A stretch of 64,000 nt of DNA from Chaenocephalus aceratus. Lineage: Eukaryota > Chordata > Actinopteri > Perciformes > Channichthyidae. Below the pieces are notes generated by a model, which did no database searches, was not told the origin of the DNA, and saw only the letters and a program-made list of their open reading frames with translations. The stretch is taken from assembly GCA_023974075.1 (NCBI GenBank), contig CM043788.1, forward strand, positions 18,251,928 to 18,315,927. The letters are read 5' to 3'. Positions 1 to 14,445 of the stretch are shown here, piece after piece. The stretch's first letter is position 1, and each line of letters begins with the position of its first letter. A program made the translations under genes and the position numbers.

Positions 1-385
1 TTTAAGCTATATTTGGAACCTCAAAGGGCTATATAACCACTGTCTAGAGTTTCGGGTTAACAGGTACCGGTATATCTACTGCAATGTTAATCTACAAAAG
101 CACTGGGACTTTTTTTTACCCCAACCAGAATTGTATTGTTCTCCAAACCACTGAACAAAGTTTGTTTTTAACAAATAATTGAACCAATCCCTTAGCATCA
201 AACTAGTGCAAGTCCAACTACTGTATGGCAAGTACATCAATCTGCGACACGTTACAGATAGCATGTTTTTCAATAATTTATTTGCTTAGCTTTGTCAAAT
301 AAGGATGTTTGATTTAAACCTGTCAGATTGACTGTCTTCTTTTGATTCTTGCCCACCATGCTCAGACAGTGTTATGTTTCCAGAC
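1..385. other. Unassigned AT-rich sequence
   Basis: I see no exon, RNA gene or recognisable repeat here. It ends at the target-site duplication of the transposon that follows. Confidence 0.5.
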
Positions 386-388
386 CTG

Positions 389-1469
389 AGGCCTGTATTA
401 CGAAGCTGGTTCAACCTAACCTGGATATGTTTGAGTTAGCCGGTTGGCCTAATCCAAAACATACGCGCTCTTGCTAAGCGGTCCTACGACGCGGGTTATC
501 AAGTGGATCGCTCAAGCCAGCCGTGTCCTATCTAGTTAGGTGCGCGTTCACATGAAAGGGGTGGTATTTGGAGCATTCGACCAATCACAAACATGGACAA
601 GCGTACTGACAGCGCAGCGTCATACTTCCTGAATGAAAAGTCAACTATATAATTAGACAAATATGAAGACGTTAAACTTTAAACATCCATGACTTAAACA
701 CTTTATCCAGGATCAAAGCCACAGAGCTGCACCTGCAAGGTGAATAAAGCTGGTAAATGAACAAGTGTTTGAATGCGTACATTAACAGGTTTATGATATC
801 TCTGCCCCGTCTAAAACACGATCTGACTTTAATTACATTTGACTCGAGTGTTTCGTCAACTTAATGTGTTGCTTAAAATAATACTCCTGCATACAGTATG
901 TGACACTGAGTGTTGCACGGCCAGATACGGCTCAAGAAGCTGACTCAGATAAGGACATATATGATACATTATGATGTGATATGATATGAATGATAATGGG
1001 ACACATCGACATCTGCACTCACAGTGCCGCGGACTGTAATTAATGTTACTTTGATCCGGTTACTTATGTTGTGGCAGATATTTAAGTAAGCTTTCTTAAC
1101 TCTAAGGTTATAATAGTCAGATTGCTCTGAAGATGGGAGGTGATATTCTATTAATGTTCACGTTCACACAGTCAGTTGATTTTTGCCGGCCGTCTTTCCT
1201 GCAACGGCAATTTTTCTGTATTTCCTTTCTCCTGTAATATGACTTGATCGCTTTAAACTCCGCACACTGAGCTCTGATTGGTCAGCAGGCAGTGCTTTCA
1301 CTGAGTTGATCTCTTAGCCTGCAACCTAACCTGCTCCGGGGCAGGTTAGGCACTCAGCATAAGTTACCATGGAGATCTAGCCCGCTAAAAAGAGAACCAG
1401 CGTCGTAGGACCGGAAACCCCGAGTTTTCCCTGAAGTTATGCGAAAATCCTGCTTCATAGTACAGGCCT
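389..1469 (+). mobile_element. Non-autonomous DNA transposon, CWG-target family, copy 1 (complete)
   Basis: This is a complete 1081-bp element. Its ends are inverted: AGGCCTGTATTACGAAGC at the left pairs with GCTTCATAGTACAGGCCT at the right, about 16 of 18 positions. It is flanked by a 3-bp duplication CTG (386-388 and 1470-1472). Three further copies lie at 21.37-24.87 kb and also sit at CTG or CAG, so the target is CWG. No transposase is visible. A 3-bp duplication fits PIF/Harbinger best, though that superfamily usually uses TWA, so the superfamily is tentative. The interior has fragments such as ATGAAAGGGGTGG near 553 and TTCCTGAATG near 627 that recur in the other copies. Confidence 0.85.
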
Positions 1470-1472
1470 CTG

Positions 1473-2690
1473 GAATGATGATGAAAAAACTACAGAACAA
1501 ACCATATCATCTACATATTTCCTCTTTTTGAGCACAGGCCGCAAAAAAACTACGTTCTTTGACTATGAGTATACTCTTAGTCCCATGATCGTTTGTCCAT
1601 TCAGTTTGACACTAAAGATCAAAGTTCACAGGCGATCATATCATTTTCCCGTATTGTCAAATTGATTAATCTCAATCAGATTGGATTATGATATTCATTT
1701 CTGGAAATGTTCATAACACTGATGAGAAATTGTATCTGTCTTCATAATCATCAGTCAAATTAAATGTTGACACTAATTACAGCTCCACAAGATTAATGGT
1801 CCATTGGAACAAGCTAGTCATCTGTGGTGCTGTTATGCTAGAGTTGGTCCTTTTGTAGAGTTCTGGGCCATTCTTTGGCAGGACATGTGGTCCTGTTAAG
1901 ACTCTGATACTAACAGGCACAATGCCCAGACAGCAGTAAATGTAGGGTGGTTAGAAACTAATGTAATATTCAATTATAGAAGGTCCATTACAAACAATAG
2001 AAACAGTAACATCCCTGTGTTCCAACTCAGAGGCCACGCCTTTTGTCGCTTGAGCAAGAATCACAATGCCTGAGAATATTAGACGATACTGTGGAAGTGT
2101 TGTGGTTAAATTAATTAAAGTATTATCATCCAGTGGTTGCCCCTACAGTCTGCTGCATGTCCTCTGTCTGCATTTCTCTTCTAATAAAATCTTGTTTCTC
2201 TGCTATATCTGTAGATAGCAGCAGGACAGGTCAGGACAGGTCAGTCTCCTCACTTGTGTGGTCTGTCTTGCATAGCTCCTTAACAATTAGATGGTCTTTC
2301 ATTCCTGCAGCTAACCAAACACAAAAATACCTACATGTTGAGTTAGAGAAGTCTGGTGAGCTTCTGGTAAAAAGTCGCTGTTGACAGCTTCTTCTTGGAG
2401 ACCATTAATGTCTTCTTAAGCAAGGTATGTGTAACCGCACACAACACAGCAGATAAGCGTCATATTCAATCCAAAAATATGTATTCTCAACCCAACTGTA
2501 TTGAGGAAGGTGCAATCTAGAAAACAGTTAAAAAACATTCCCCACACCCTCCCACTCACTCCTGAAATATGTAGTTGTATTACAACATGTTGGTCTTTTC
2601 AACCATGAGGTATACGGGCAGCATAACAACACTTCCATAAATCCTTTCAGAAATGGTAGGGTGATCATCTGTCAAACCAATCAGCAGTGC
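1473..2690. other. Unassigned sequence
   Basis: AT-rich sequence with scattered stops in all frames. The 83-codon frame at 2133-2384 has no recognisable domain and no convincing splice context. I see no gene. Confidence 0.45.
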
Positions 2691-4310
2691 CCTGATTGGA
2701 TGACAGAGTGGTGCAGTGAGGACAAATTAGTGTAGGACCACCCAGAAGCTAGCATAGCAAGGGCTCCTTCGACAGACGTTTACTGTTACACATTACTGAT
2801 ACTTACACATTGTGTTAAGGAAAATAATCTCCATATTAACACCATTTTGTGGATTTCTTAAACCCTGAGCCTGTTTTTCAGGTTTCAGGCTCGAAAATGA
2901 CATTCCCAGAACAAATGACCATATCTTCCCTTCTAAAAGGGTTACATTAATAATCTTTTTTCTCAAAGTAATGATAAACCTGGATGTAGAAAAGTCAGAA
3001 TAAATATAAATGTTTTTTATTTTAAAGAAAATTCAGATTGAACATGGTAAAAAACTGTAAATTATAGTGTCTGTCCAAAAAATATGTTGTACTTATAGTG
3101 AAAACTAACCTTGGATGATGGGTTAGTAGACTAACAGCTTTAGGAATCCAAAGTACAACATATAATAAGTACCCTGTATCAAGATTGATGCAAAACAAGT
3201 GATATTTGACCTTTTTAGACAGATTTAGCAAAACCCTCTTCTGGGGCCATTTGGGTGGATTTTCCATATCTTTGGCCCCACTTGCTGGATTTTGACATGT
3301 GACATCTCTTTCTAACCATCAGAGCCAATGGAATCGAGGGGAACTCCCACATAGTCCTTATTTGGTAATGTGTGTGTGTTAGACTGCCGCATAGCCAAGA
3401 CCGGAAGCAGCTGCCACTCTGGTGGCTACCATTAGCAGCTAACTTTTGCTCTGCGATTTTTACATACAAATTGAATTATGGATTATAAATGAAATTTTTT
3501 TTTTATACAGAGACGTTAAAAACCTATGGATTAACCAATTCAGCCGCGTTTTTTCTCGTTTTAATGCCATTGAACACGTCTTTTGATCAGATTGACAGCT
3601 ACGATGAGACAATCTCCCTAGAAGCTCCGTAAAGGTACGTGTTGTGATGTCTGTGTTTGCTTCCCCTGTCGCGAGTCCGGATCACTCAGTGATGATACTA
3701 TATACCTAAATAATCTGTGGAACCTCAGCTTTAATCGGTTATCTTGTATGTGCAGCTACGATAAGTAATAAGGGTACTACTTTTATCTTGAGTTCTGTGC
3801 CAATGTCCGTTAGCATTTTTCGCTATGGGGTCATTTAGATGCTTCTTATGAGACTTGTGTTTTGTTTTGGTAAAAATGGTTTATATCGTCAGTTAGCTGA
3901 GATTATTCCCGTTAATCTGGTATAACACATTAATAGGTTCTTAAATATTAAGATCCCCTGAGACTGCCGGCGGGGACCTTGGGGTTTAACAGCTTAAGTA
4001 AATGAAATCGCCAGACGTGAAAAGCTAACATTAGTTTGTAAATAAACTACATCATGGTCGCATGGCTGCATGTCACCACAGCTATGCTAAAGCGGCTAAT
4101 TTAGTTACTTGTTAGCAACTGCCATTTTTAAGACACATAAAAGCTTTCGGAAATTCACCAGTAGGGTATTTACTGACCCATTTTATGTTGTGGAACAAAA
4201 CATGAAAATCTCTTACGCTAGTGTTAACCACAGACCTTCTATCAAAGTCTAACCACAGATGCGTTCGAAAACAAGACAAGGGAACAGGAAGTGGTAAGAT
4301 GCTTACTAAT
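2690..4310 (+). repeat. Dispersed repeat, copy A (two segments split by about 1.2 kb)
   Basis: The segment at about 2705-2860 (GTGCAGTGAGGAC, AGCAAGGGCTCC) and the segment at about 4100-4310 (TAAGACACATAAAAGC, GTTAACCACAGACCTT) match consecutive parts of 54720-55190 in the same order and strand. In the later copy the two parts are about 0.2 kb apart, while here they are about 1.2 kb apart. The extra sequence is therefore either an insertion here or a deletion there. I do not recognise the family. Confidence 0.6.
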
Positions 4311-4419
4311 TTCAGAGTTTGAGACTTATTACCGCACCACTCTGTTGAGGCAGCACTATGTATTGTGTATGGAAGTGTTTTTATGCTGCTCACACCTGAC
4401 TGAGACGTTCACATATTTC

Positions 4420-7400
4420 AGCATTAAGCAAGACAGTGTGGGGGAGTTCTATCTGCAAACTGTTCACTGCTAACACAAAATGTGTCTGCAGAACATTCAC
4501 AAGGTTTAAATCCATTATCCCCAGCAGGGAGCCATGAAGAGCATTTTGCAGGCAAGACGAGACATTTACACAGCAACTTTTGGTAACTGATAAGTGCGGT
4601 GCTCTCTAAAGTTCAATGTGATGCAAAACCCATTTGTGCAGTTGGAGCCAAGAGTTGCTCCCCAGGTACATTTCCATGGAAACCAGAAGTAGAAGTAGTA
4701 CAACAGGTTTGTTATGGGGTCCTGAGGATGGTCAATGTACAGCAGGGAGATACTGCCCTTTACAGCTCTGTGCAAAATGAAGTTTGCATTCAGGGTTTGC
4801 ATATCAGAGGTCTCAAGGAGGCGGGTGGAAAAATAGTGGTGAGTGGATCGTACCATTATTAAGCTATTTATTTCCCATTGCTGCTGTTGGCTGACCCTGA
4901 GGCTTGACACTCTAAATGTAAAACACGCAGGGTTTCTCGCCTCGCTGCACTGGCAGCCGAGAGTTGTCTTTCACTTGCATTCTTCTCTGACCCTATGCTT
5001 CCTGTTTCTCTTGGGAGTACTTCCTCAGAAATGTTTCCATTTGAACTCTCACATAATTTATGAGGATAGATGTTTATGATGAGAGAAAAGTGGTAAACCC
5101 AGTGTTATGGAATCACTTCATCGTGCAATGGAAGCAGGCATCATCTACTTATATTTTGTACTAAAACTTCATGCATATAAAACGTAATGAATGATGAATC
5201 TCCATTTAAAAGTAGAGGCCAAATAACTTTTGGTTAAAGACCCATGCCTTCTTTGCATCTAGTACATTTCACATCTTTGTAGAAAAGTTGTCTTTTTCTG
5301 GTGGATTGCTTGCTGAACCATGCTTTGACCTTAAAGTGTGTTCTGACTAAAAAAGAAACCTCCAACCACTCTCTACTTTGACAAATCGTAAATAAACCAA
5401 CCAAATCCGGCAAAAGCATGTTGAGGTTCAGAGATCAACAGAGTGGTGAGAAGATTAGAAATATGTGTAACACATTAACACCACACATCTAATGGACCAA
5501 CTCCTGCTAGCTGCGCCACTGACAGCTAATGGCTAACCTTCTGGATGAGTTCATTATACTTTCAAAGCGTCCAGCTATATTGACCTTTGAAATATTCAAA
5601 ATGTGAGTTAAAGCTCTTAATGGAATGGCTGTACTCAGTCAAAGTGTTTGAAAGAGAAGAATTCCTCCTTTCACATTCGAACTGTTAAGCAGATTCCATC
5701 TCTAGATTCCTTTTTGTTTAGTGTTAGTCATTACTGCTGCTTTTAGTAGTGTTGGCGAGTAGATGTTATGATTCCAGTTGCAATTGGACATCATTGATGT
5801 TGGTTGATGATTCTAGTGACAGTCCATCCCAATTATCAAAAGCTCACCATGTTTTTTTATGTCAAATCAAGCTTTTGAATATGTGGCTGGGGTTAGGGGC
5901 ATTAAGTGTTTATTAATAATTAACAGGTAATTCTATTAAAAAGCAGGAGACCACTCAAATGTTTTCTTACATTTCAATCTCTACATACTGTATATGGCAG
6001 CCATTCCATTCCAGTGTCTGTTGAATTCCAACACAGAGAAACGTGTTCAGTAGTTTATAGAAATAGAAAGAGAAAGTTATTTTACTAGATTTTACTCAAA
6101 CACATATCTTTAAATAATAAAACCATTAAACTATTACAAATCCTACAATGTGATTTCCTGGATTCTTTCCGCCCATTCTGTCTCTCATAGTTGAGGTATA
6201 CCTAGGATGAAAATTACAGGCCTCTCTCATCTTTTTAAGTGGGAGAACTTGCACAATTGGTGGCTGACTAAATACTCTTTTGCCCCACTGTATATGCAAA
6301 AAACATTTGCTGTACAACTGTGCAAGTAAAACTCTGGTTTTAAGGTGAACTCACTGTTCCATTACTTCTGTCTGCATTGTTTCCATCAGTACTGCTCAAA
6401 TTACAACAATAAAGTCCTAATGAGCTTTGCCAAATACAATTTGGAGGAAAGGTAATTGCAGTCTGGAAAATGTTCACTGTCAATGTGCCAACACAATAAG
6501 TGTGCAAGCCTTGCACCCCCTTATGTAGATGAGATTGAGATAGATGGTTGGCTCTACCATTGAATAACGTATGTCAAATCATGCATCCCAAGTGATATTT
6601 GGAAACACAAGGGAATGACAGAGAACAGTGGAGCTGATGTGCCTCATGATATCTACTGAAGTCAAGTTTTCATCATTCCTGTGAAAAGAAAGTGATGTTT
6701 TGGCTGTTATGTCGTGAGCAGAGAGCCTGTAACAGCTACAGATACAGTATGACTCGAACAGGCTTAGTGTCTGCTAAATGCCATCCTCTCCTCCCTGCTC
6801 ATTTGGTGGCTGATCTTTGCATTAAGCCAATCTTAGGAGGACATGCTCGGCTTGATCCACGGAGGGGAGTTAGTCTGGTCAGGAGAGGAGCAGCAGCCCA
6901 GAGAGAGAGGAGCATGCTGGCTCTCCACGCATACTTTTTAATTATCATGTTTCCAAATGCTCGAGGTGGAAGAGTTGTTCTGATAAAAGGAAGACAAATC
7001 TCTGTGTTGTTGTTTGACAGGAATAATTAGGGACAAATATGAGATCTTATTCACATTCGAATTTGGAAACACGGTTATATGACTATTTATCAGTGCTGTT
7101 TTAATTTGATATAGCTTGACTCACTTACACGAAAACCCTCAATTCCATTATCGTGTGACAGGCCTGCTATTTAAGTCTGGGTGAAGTCAAAGTCAATTGA
7201 GACAAGTTTGTTTCAAGTTTGAAGTATTGTCAAAGTAAAGTAAGTCCCAAGTAAAGCCTGAAGGCCATTATAATTAGTTCTGTCCATTTCAATGCAGTCT
7301 GCTTTCCTTTCATTCTTTTATGACAAATCACAAATAGGTTTCTAATCAAATTCAAAACACAGCATTTTGCCCCAAAGACTGATGTCTTGCTGTAGCGTAT

Positions 7401-7660
7401 GGATCACTTACCTAAACATTGAGAGATGTTTGGGTAAGTGAGTCATAAGGGATCCATGTTGAAAATGATATCAAATAGTCATACTTGAATACATATTGCT
7501 GTTTATGCTTTGATTGATTCTTATATCTTCTTAAAGAAAAAAAGAAAAAGTATCAAACCGCCAACCCTGCGATCAGAGATGACTTTATGCTGCTTACATG
7601 CTCCATTACTCAAATCACCTCGCCTCTCAAACCATGAACATTGAAGTAAAATAACAACAT
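4420..7660. other. Unassigned AT-rich sequence
   Basis: No coding exon or repeat recognised. The 112-codon frame at 6692-7030 is the longest and lies in a slightly GC-richer patch (6720-6980), but it has no domain and low-complexity arginine-rich parts. It could be non-coding conserved sequence or chance. Confidence 0.45.
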
Positions 7661-7661
7661 G

Positions 7662-7830
7662 AAATGGTAAATGGACTGTATTTATGTAGCGCGTTATTCA
7701 GTCTCTACGACCCCTCAAAGCGCTTAACATACTACACGTAATCATTCACACATTAACACATCCATACAGAGCAATGCGCCACTTTTTGATAAGCTAACAT
7801 TCAGACAACACATTCATACATAAGTATGAC
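7662..7830 (-). repeat. 5'-truncated SINE-type repeat (GTAAATGGACTG tail family)
   Basis: The run AAATGGTAAATGGACTGTAT and the following CCCCTCAAAGCGCTT match the 3' part of the better preserved tRNA-headed copy at 34211-34501. The tail is at the left, so the element lies on the minus strand. Its tRNA-like head is missing. Confidence 0.65.
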
Positions 7831-8039
7831 ATCAAATAATAAACACCATTTCAATAAACATAGGTTTGAAATGAAACATATATGAATTTCCAATGTTGCA
7901 CCAAATTAGCATAATCTGCCATCAAATAAATGAATATTGCACTAAAGAGTTTAACCTTATGCACCATGGTCTGGCTTGTTTGAAGTGAATAAAGCGGCAC
8001 TTATCTCGTTGTTCAGAGTTTGAATCTTTATGTTTTATT

Positions 8040-8097
8040 GAAATTGTTTTAAGCTGCTTTGGATAAAAGCATCAGCTAAATGCAATGTAATGGAATA
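8040..8097 (+). repeat. L2/SINE-type 3' tail fragment
   Basis: GCTTTGGATAAAAGCATCAG followed by CTAAATGCAATGTAATG is the tail also seen at 31540-31620 (an L2-type LINE 3' end, opposite strand) and at the end of the tRNA-SINE at 61752-61935. Only the tail is recognisable here. Confidence 0.7.
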
Positions 8098-8099
8098 AT

Positions 8100-11000
8100 C
8101 CATGTTCATGACTGGTTCCCCAAGAATGATACTTATGTGCCCAATGGAACCATGGAACAATGTGTATTGTTAATGAGTTCACCAGTGGTTAGGCTACAAG
8201 TAACTGTAACTATTCCTCAGTATCTCTCTGGTAAATGGTGCCACGGTAAACAGGAGAAGCAGCTCTTCAACACATGGTGCAATGGCTCATGGCAGCAGGA
8301 CCCCCCCTGCCCCCCAAACACTCTGACAGCTCTCTGACACCAACCAGGGAATCATCCACATAGCACTTTATGCTGCTTACATGCTACACTAACTGCCTCT
8401 TACTGGTGTCTGTCAACCTCCATGCCAGCCGCAGTGAAAGCTGGACTCCAACTTGGATATGTGTTCTGGCAAAGAGATGTTTGTACTGAAGCTGCTCACA
8501 GCCAAACTTGGGTGTCCTGCTAATAACAAAATATGCAAGTATCTTGTTTTTTCCCCACAATTGCATTGAAAAGGCCAGTAATACAGCAAGTGTAACACAT
8601 ATAGCAATTGCAAAAGGTTGTCTTATTAGGTAGAGATAGGTAGTTTTCCTGAAGTTGCTACATTTACATGAATGAGCCAAATAAACCCCCTATCCCAATA
8701 TAATGACATGGATAAAAAAAGATTAGTAAAATGATTGCAGGATCTATACTGGCAAATCATTCAATTCAAATACATTTTGAAAAGTTCTATGATTGGATAG
8801 GACTGATTTAGATCATTTTATGGAAAGTCAACTTCCTGTCTGGCAGAAGCAAATCGTGCTTTTTGGTGGCAGATTGATATGCATTTGTTGCTCAAGTATT
8901 TCAAGTAGCAGGATGGTGTATTTGGAATAATGTAAATAAAAAATAAATAAAAACATTTTGGATTATGTTAAAACATAATTGGTGTCCAATCAATGAGTCA
9001 GTGTCTTTAATAAGCACCTAAATGCTATCAAAGCTTCAATCAGTATTTTCCACTAATGCCTTTCCTCCCACCCACAAGAGGAAAATAAGTTTCCATTACA
9101 AAGTGTGTTATTGGCAATCATGGCAATGATATTAACCGAGTAACTACATTGCATTAAGTCAGGCAGCTGGGGGTGTGATGCTTTTTTGGAAGAAGGCAAC
9201 TTCGATAGGTTAGGTCCACATGTAAAACAAATGACAAGGGTTATACTGGTGACCTTGTTGTTTATGACTGTTATATAGAAACATTTTGTATTTTATAATG
9301 CTAATTCTTCCTACATGCTCAGGAGAAAATATTATATTCTTGCGATTTGTGACAGTTCCAGTGGTAACAACCGTATGGATGTAAATGTGTGCCTAACAAT
9401 GCATTTAAGTCAGTTTTCCTTGTGTGCATAAAGAACATATAGTAAATAAAGCCTTCAATGAATGGTAAGCAGGTGGGAATCGATTGTGGTAAAGGAAATC
9501 CCAAGAATGACTGGTTGTTTATAATATTCCCAACTACTCAGGAAAAAAACTCTTTCTTAACTGGTGAGCTTACAGCCCATGGTTCCACATCTCATTGTCA
9601 CCCATGGCAGCACACTATGCTCACAGGCCTGTTTCTCATTTGGGTTCAAGAATGTAATGGTGTCTAGGCATGCAGCCAGGCAGTCAAATGTTGTGTGAGG
9701 CGGAATAAAGCTGTGTTTCACAGGCAATTCACAATGACAAGTGACAACAGTTTCCCACAAAGTGTCTTCTCCTCCTCACAGAGACCCATTAGGCTGTGGA
9801 GTTGAGAGGGAGCAGCCATGCAAATTAACCTCTTATCAGTCAAAGTGACACATAAACAATCTGGCTCTCTACTGTTGGACACCCAAGGTAGAAACACTGC
9901 AAGCCTTTCACAGTTCTTATACTCGCTGTCCCCTAAGAGATTAACTGATCTCCTGAAGCAAAGTTATTCAATAGCAAGAGTTGCTTACATGGAAAAAGGA
10001 ATCTATTTAGTTTGGCAGAGGTCAATTAAGTTTGCCTCGAGCAGGAACAAAACAGTGGTCATTAAGGCTAATATAGGCAGAAGAAGATCTCCCCAACACT
10101 TCCTTCAAAGAGTAGCATTACCCCTTTTTTAACAGCTTCGTTCAAGGTAAAGAAAGACAGATAGTGTTTGAACAAAAAGTGGTTAAGATAGAGATATCGC
10201 AAGATGCTACCAGGAGTTTTACAGGTAGCAAAATAATATTCATCAATACAAACAAAGCTCTTTTACTACTACTTGGGTCTTATCAGTTTTTATGACAGAA
10301 CCAGGGTTGTCAGTAAACAAAAACATCTTGGAACATGCAGATATTGCTGCAAAGGCGACAGTTAAATATTCCAAAATCAGATAATGGGACAAATTGTTAA
10401 AAGGCCTACAATTAATCCAAATGACCTAAACCCCTCACTGCCAGGTTAAAATTCAAACCAAAGAAAGGCACTGAAAATTGAGAACAAGCCACTGATTGGA
10501 CAGGCAGAGATCACAATCTGACTCCCAGAACCCAGGTAACGGTGGTGTGAGGAAAGACTGGTATGACAGCCTCCATAAAGATTGGATAGATTGGAGACTA
10601 TTGGTGGTATGTTGTTGCCACATCCCAATGGAGCATTTCCATCTTTGCACGAAACATTAAGCACTTGGCATTCTTACACAGGAACCTTTCATGTATGAGG
10701 CCATTTGGAAAACGTTTCACCAAAAGTGCTAGGACAATTGGTAACCCTGGCCTAAAGAGGGGTTCCAAATGGAAGAGTGATTTAAGAATATGGACTTGAT
10801 CAAGACCACTCCTAATCTATGAAACATATCGGGTCACTGCAACATGTTCTATTAATAACAGAAAATTGAAAATATTCACTAAAAAATAAGTGTCTGACAC
10901 TGGCACCCTTATTTTATTTGTTTTACCCCTTTAGCAAAATGATCTGGACCAGGCAGCCCAAGGCACCACCATTGAGTCAGTTTTCTTCTTACAAGCCCTT

Positions 11001-13670
11001 TCAGTTGAAAGAAGTGCCAACCTTATATTATTCAATCAAATCACATAAACATGCAGTTGAATGACCCATATCTCTAAATTAGTTCTGGCAATTTTAAATA
11101 CATTTGAATGGAGTTTAGAGCTCCAGATTACGTAGAAGAATGTCTCCCAAAAAAAACGTTGTCCCTGACACCCAAAACTTTGCACAGGTGAAGGCATAGT
11201 CTGGCCTCATACTCAAATGTTTGCAATCTACTTAATTCATATGCAAGTTCAAAAGGGTTTCCGGTATGGACAAATGCCCCCCCTTACGATTTGACACTCC
11301 ATGGTCAATTTCTGCCATGACCTTAACTTCGCAGACATGTTGTATAGGTATGGCCCTATATATTTTTCAAATATAGTATAATAGGTCCACTTTAAGTAAA
11401 TGGTTGTCTCAAAGTCTCTTATGATGTTATCCCATAAACGATGAAAAGTAATCCTATTTTAACAGAAATTCCATATTTACATTGTCTATCCATTAAACTC
11501 ACTCTAGAGGATAAAGGGAAGAGCAAATGTTTGCCCATTGAGTTTCCCTGCACAACTCTCCTGCCCTATAATGCAGAACATCCTGCCAAATCCCCCATGC
11601 TGCTCTCTGATGGGCCCGTCAACACGAACCTGTCAGCCCTGCTCCACCGGTAACTTCCCACTTCTGTGCTGTAACAGGCAGAGCATGCAGGAGTCTGATA
11701 CATGGCTGCACAGAGAGGAGACCGACATCGTCTCTGAATAGCTAGTTTACAGTTGGACTGAAATAGGCGATGTGCCAAAGCAACTTATACAGGGGCACCT
11801 TGACATTTCTGACTAGTATTTGTTGTCACCATGTAAGAATACTTTCTGTATTTGGTCTTCAGTAAACTTGGTTGTCAGCCCTCCAGTCTATTTCATTCCA
11901 ACTAACAGTAACTCATTTAGGCCATCATCCACTTTTAACCGGAATAAATGGTAAATCCATACTAGACAACTCCTCAAAATCATTCACTCTATAAGCTGTG
12001 TTTCCATTATTTTAACATGTCCAACGTAAGAACACTGTCTAATGAGTTAGCTAAAGGTGTTAGCCAGATTCAGATGAAATATCTAGTGTAGATTAATATG
12101 CTTTACGGAATCATAGATGCACCAGGATATACCTGAAAACAACATTTCCATTGATGGCTTCCGGACTGTTTGGGCGGACATACATAGCACGGAGAGCTTC
12201 ACCACAAAGACGGTATTCAGAAAACAGATAATGAGCTAGCTTCATTGTTGAAGTAACTCGGAATCATTTGTAGGGAAAGGAATTCCAGTTTGTCAGAAAC
12301 ATGGTTCAGGCTGGACTTTCCCATTCATGAGTTATTGAATAGTCCTTTTCCTGTTCCAGAACTAGACTAGATTTCTTGAGTTCATCGAAAAAAGCAGGGT
12401 AACAATTTTGATGTTGTTAGCAACACAATTAAATGTTTTTTGTTTAATTTACTAAAAGATTATTTTCAGGGCAACAATTGTATTTTTTACAGTGTACAGT
12501 AGTAGGAAGGACATCAAGTGAAAAAAAAAGCATGATATGTATGCATTTAGTTAATATCCCCCTTTTGAATAATCTAAACTGAACACACTTTTTTGCCTTC
12601 CTGTTTTTCCCCCATAATCCATATGCAGTCCAACCGGGAGAGCTTGAATAATCTTAACTTCCATTTCGATAGCTGTATGCAGAGACTCTGCGGCCACTTG
12701 TGTTTGTTCTTATAAATAATACATTGTTCTCTCCTGCTCCTTGCTCATAATGCACAAAATGGCCTCCTACATAGTGTGGCAGCAGTACCCCCACACTGCA
12801 TTAAAGCTGCAAGGAGAAAGGCTAAAAAAAGGAAGTAAACCGATTATATTGTGCAAATCATTATGGTGTATGCGACCCTGGAGACTCCCAAATACAATCT
12901 GTTCAGGGGGAAAGCAAGGCTCCAGCATTTGCCATAGAGTAAATGTCATCTTAAAATTACACTATTGTCTTGTAGTCTCTAGAAATGTACAAGAGGGACT
13001 TAAATACAATCCTTAAATTGGTTGGTATTAGATTACTTAAGCTCATGTCTGTCATATTTTGTTTTGGGGGGGAAAAAAAACATCATATTTTGATATAAAA
13101 AACAAAGAACTATCATTTGCCATATGACAACAATTGTAATGAACATTGCAGTCTTTAGGGGATGCTTGAGGGGTGTTGAGTCTCTCTAAGTTGCACACGT
13201 TGTCTTGCTATGGATCTGCTGCTGTTGCTGTATATATTGATATGTCATCTAAACATCCTCTATAGATTTCCTGAACTGTCTGACATCATTGGTCACATCT
13301 CTTAGCTGTATATAATTAAACCCATTTCCTTTCTGGCTAGACTCATATGTAATTCAATTTTCTTATGTTCTTCTCAACCTTTCACCTCCTCCCTATTTGC
13401 CAACCCCCAAATGTGATGTTGCTCTCATTACACATAGCTGACTTGGTTCAATGGGATGCTCATGGGAGAACCGAAGAAGCATCATTGCATTAGCCAGGGT
13501 CTGGAAAAGGAAATGCAGATCATTGTTAAGGCTCCCAAACCGTCTTGACTTCCCTTTCTGAGTCATCGCTCATAATGGGACATGCATGTTGTTGACCTTT
13601 AAATGGTTCTGGTCTTCATGTTACATCACCATTGGCCCCTTATCAGGTTCAGGTCCTAATAAAAGCACAA
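8100..13670. other. Unassigned sequence, no gene seen
   Basis: Long AT-rich interval with only short frames (up to 104 codons at 9818-10132) and no domain I recognise. The patches at 9560-9790 and 12740-12960 are less AT-rich than their surroundings and could be conserved non-coding sequence. That needs alignment to decide. Confidence 0.4.
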
Positions 13671-13674
13671 CAAG

Positions 13675-13885
13675 GCCATCAAGGCAAAGCTGCACCCAAA
13701 GGCAGACGAGATGCCAAACTGCATCTTAAGGCAGGACAAAGGCTGAATTGCAAATAAAGGCCAAGCTGTAGTTAAATGCAGGCTAAAGGCCAAACTGTAA
13801 CTTAGTGCAGGCCAAAGGTGGAATTGCAACTAAAAGCATGCGGAAGGCTAAACTGTACTCAAAGACAGGCCAACAAAGGCAGGGA
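13675..13885. repeat. Degenerate minisatellite, about 30-bp unit
   Basis: Phrases of the form AAAGGCYAAACTGYA and GCAGGCYAAAGG recur about six times at roughly 25-35 bp spacing (for example near 13700, 13760, 13787 and 13845). The units are diverged and of unequal length, so this is an old tandem array. No coding function is apparent. Confidence 0.6.
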
Positions 13886-14445
13886 AGGTAATACAGCAGC
13901 AAAGAGTCTTGGCTCTCTGTAAATACCACAATGTGTGAAGCATCAGAAAAGATCTCTGTACACTGGACACACAACACACTCGTAAAACAACAGGAAGAAA
14001 GCTCAGAACAGCAGAAGAGGAAGAGAAGCTCCGAGTATCTATCCCTGGCACATGGTGAGGAAAAGGGGGTCATTTGTTAAATTAAACAGGCTAAGGAGAG
14101 TAACCCTCAGCCAATAAAACACACAACAGCAAATTGGGCTTTTTTTGGAGGTGTCTCCAGCTATATTTGTAACTGCTTTGGCCCATGTCAAATCATTGAT
14201 GCCCTTCCATTTTGTTTCCACAGTGCTCATTATCTCTGGATAACCAATGTGTGGTGCTCTGTTTCTCCATATGTATCACTTTCTCTGTCTCTTATTTCTA
14301 CCTTTCTGTTCCTTTATGTATAGCAAGTTGGTTAATTACATTTCAATGTCGTATCATTCAATTCATTTCCATTCTTGATAGTTATGGCACCTCACCAAAG
14401 CCTGTTGCCTCATCCAAGTCTGGTTGGAATATGGGCAGTTGGCAA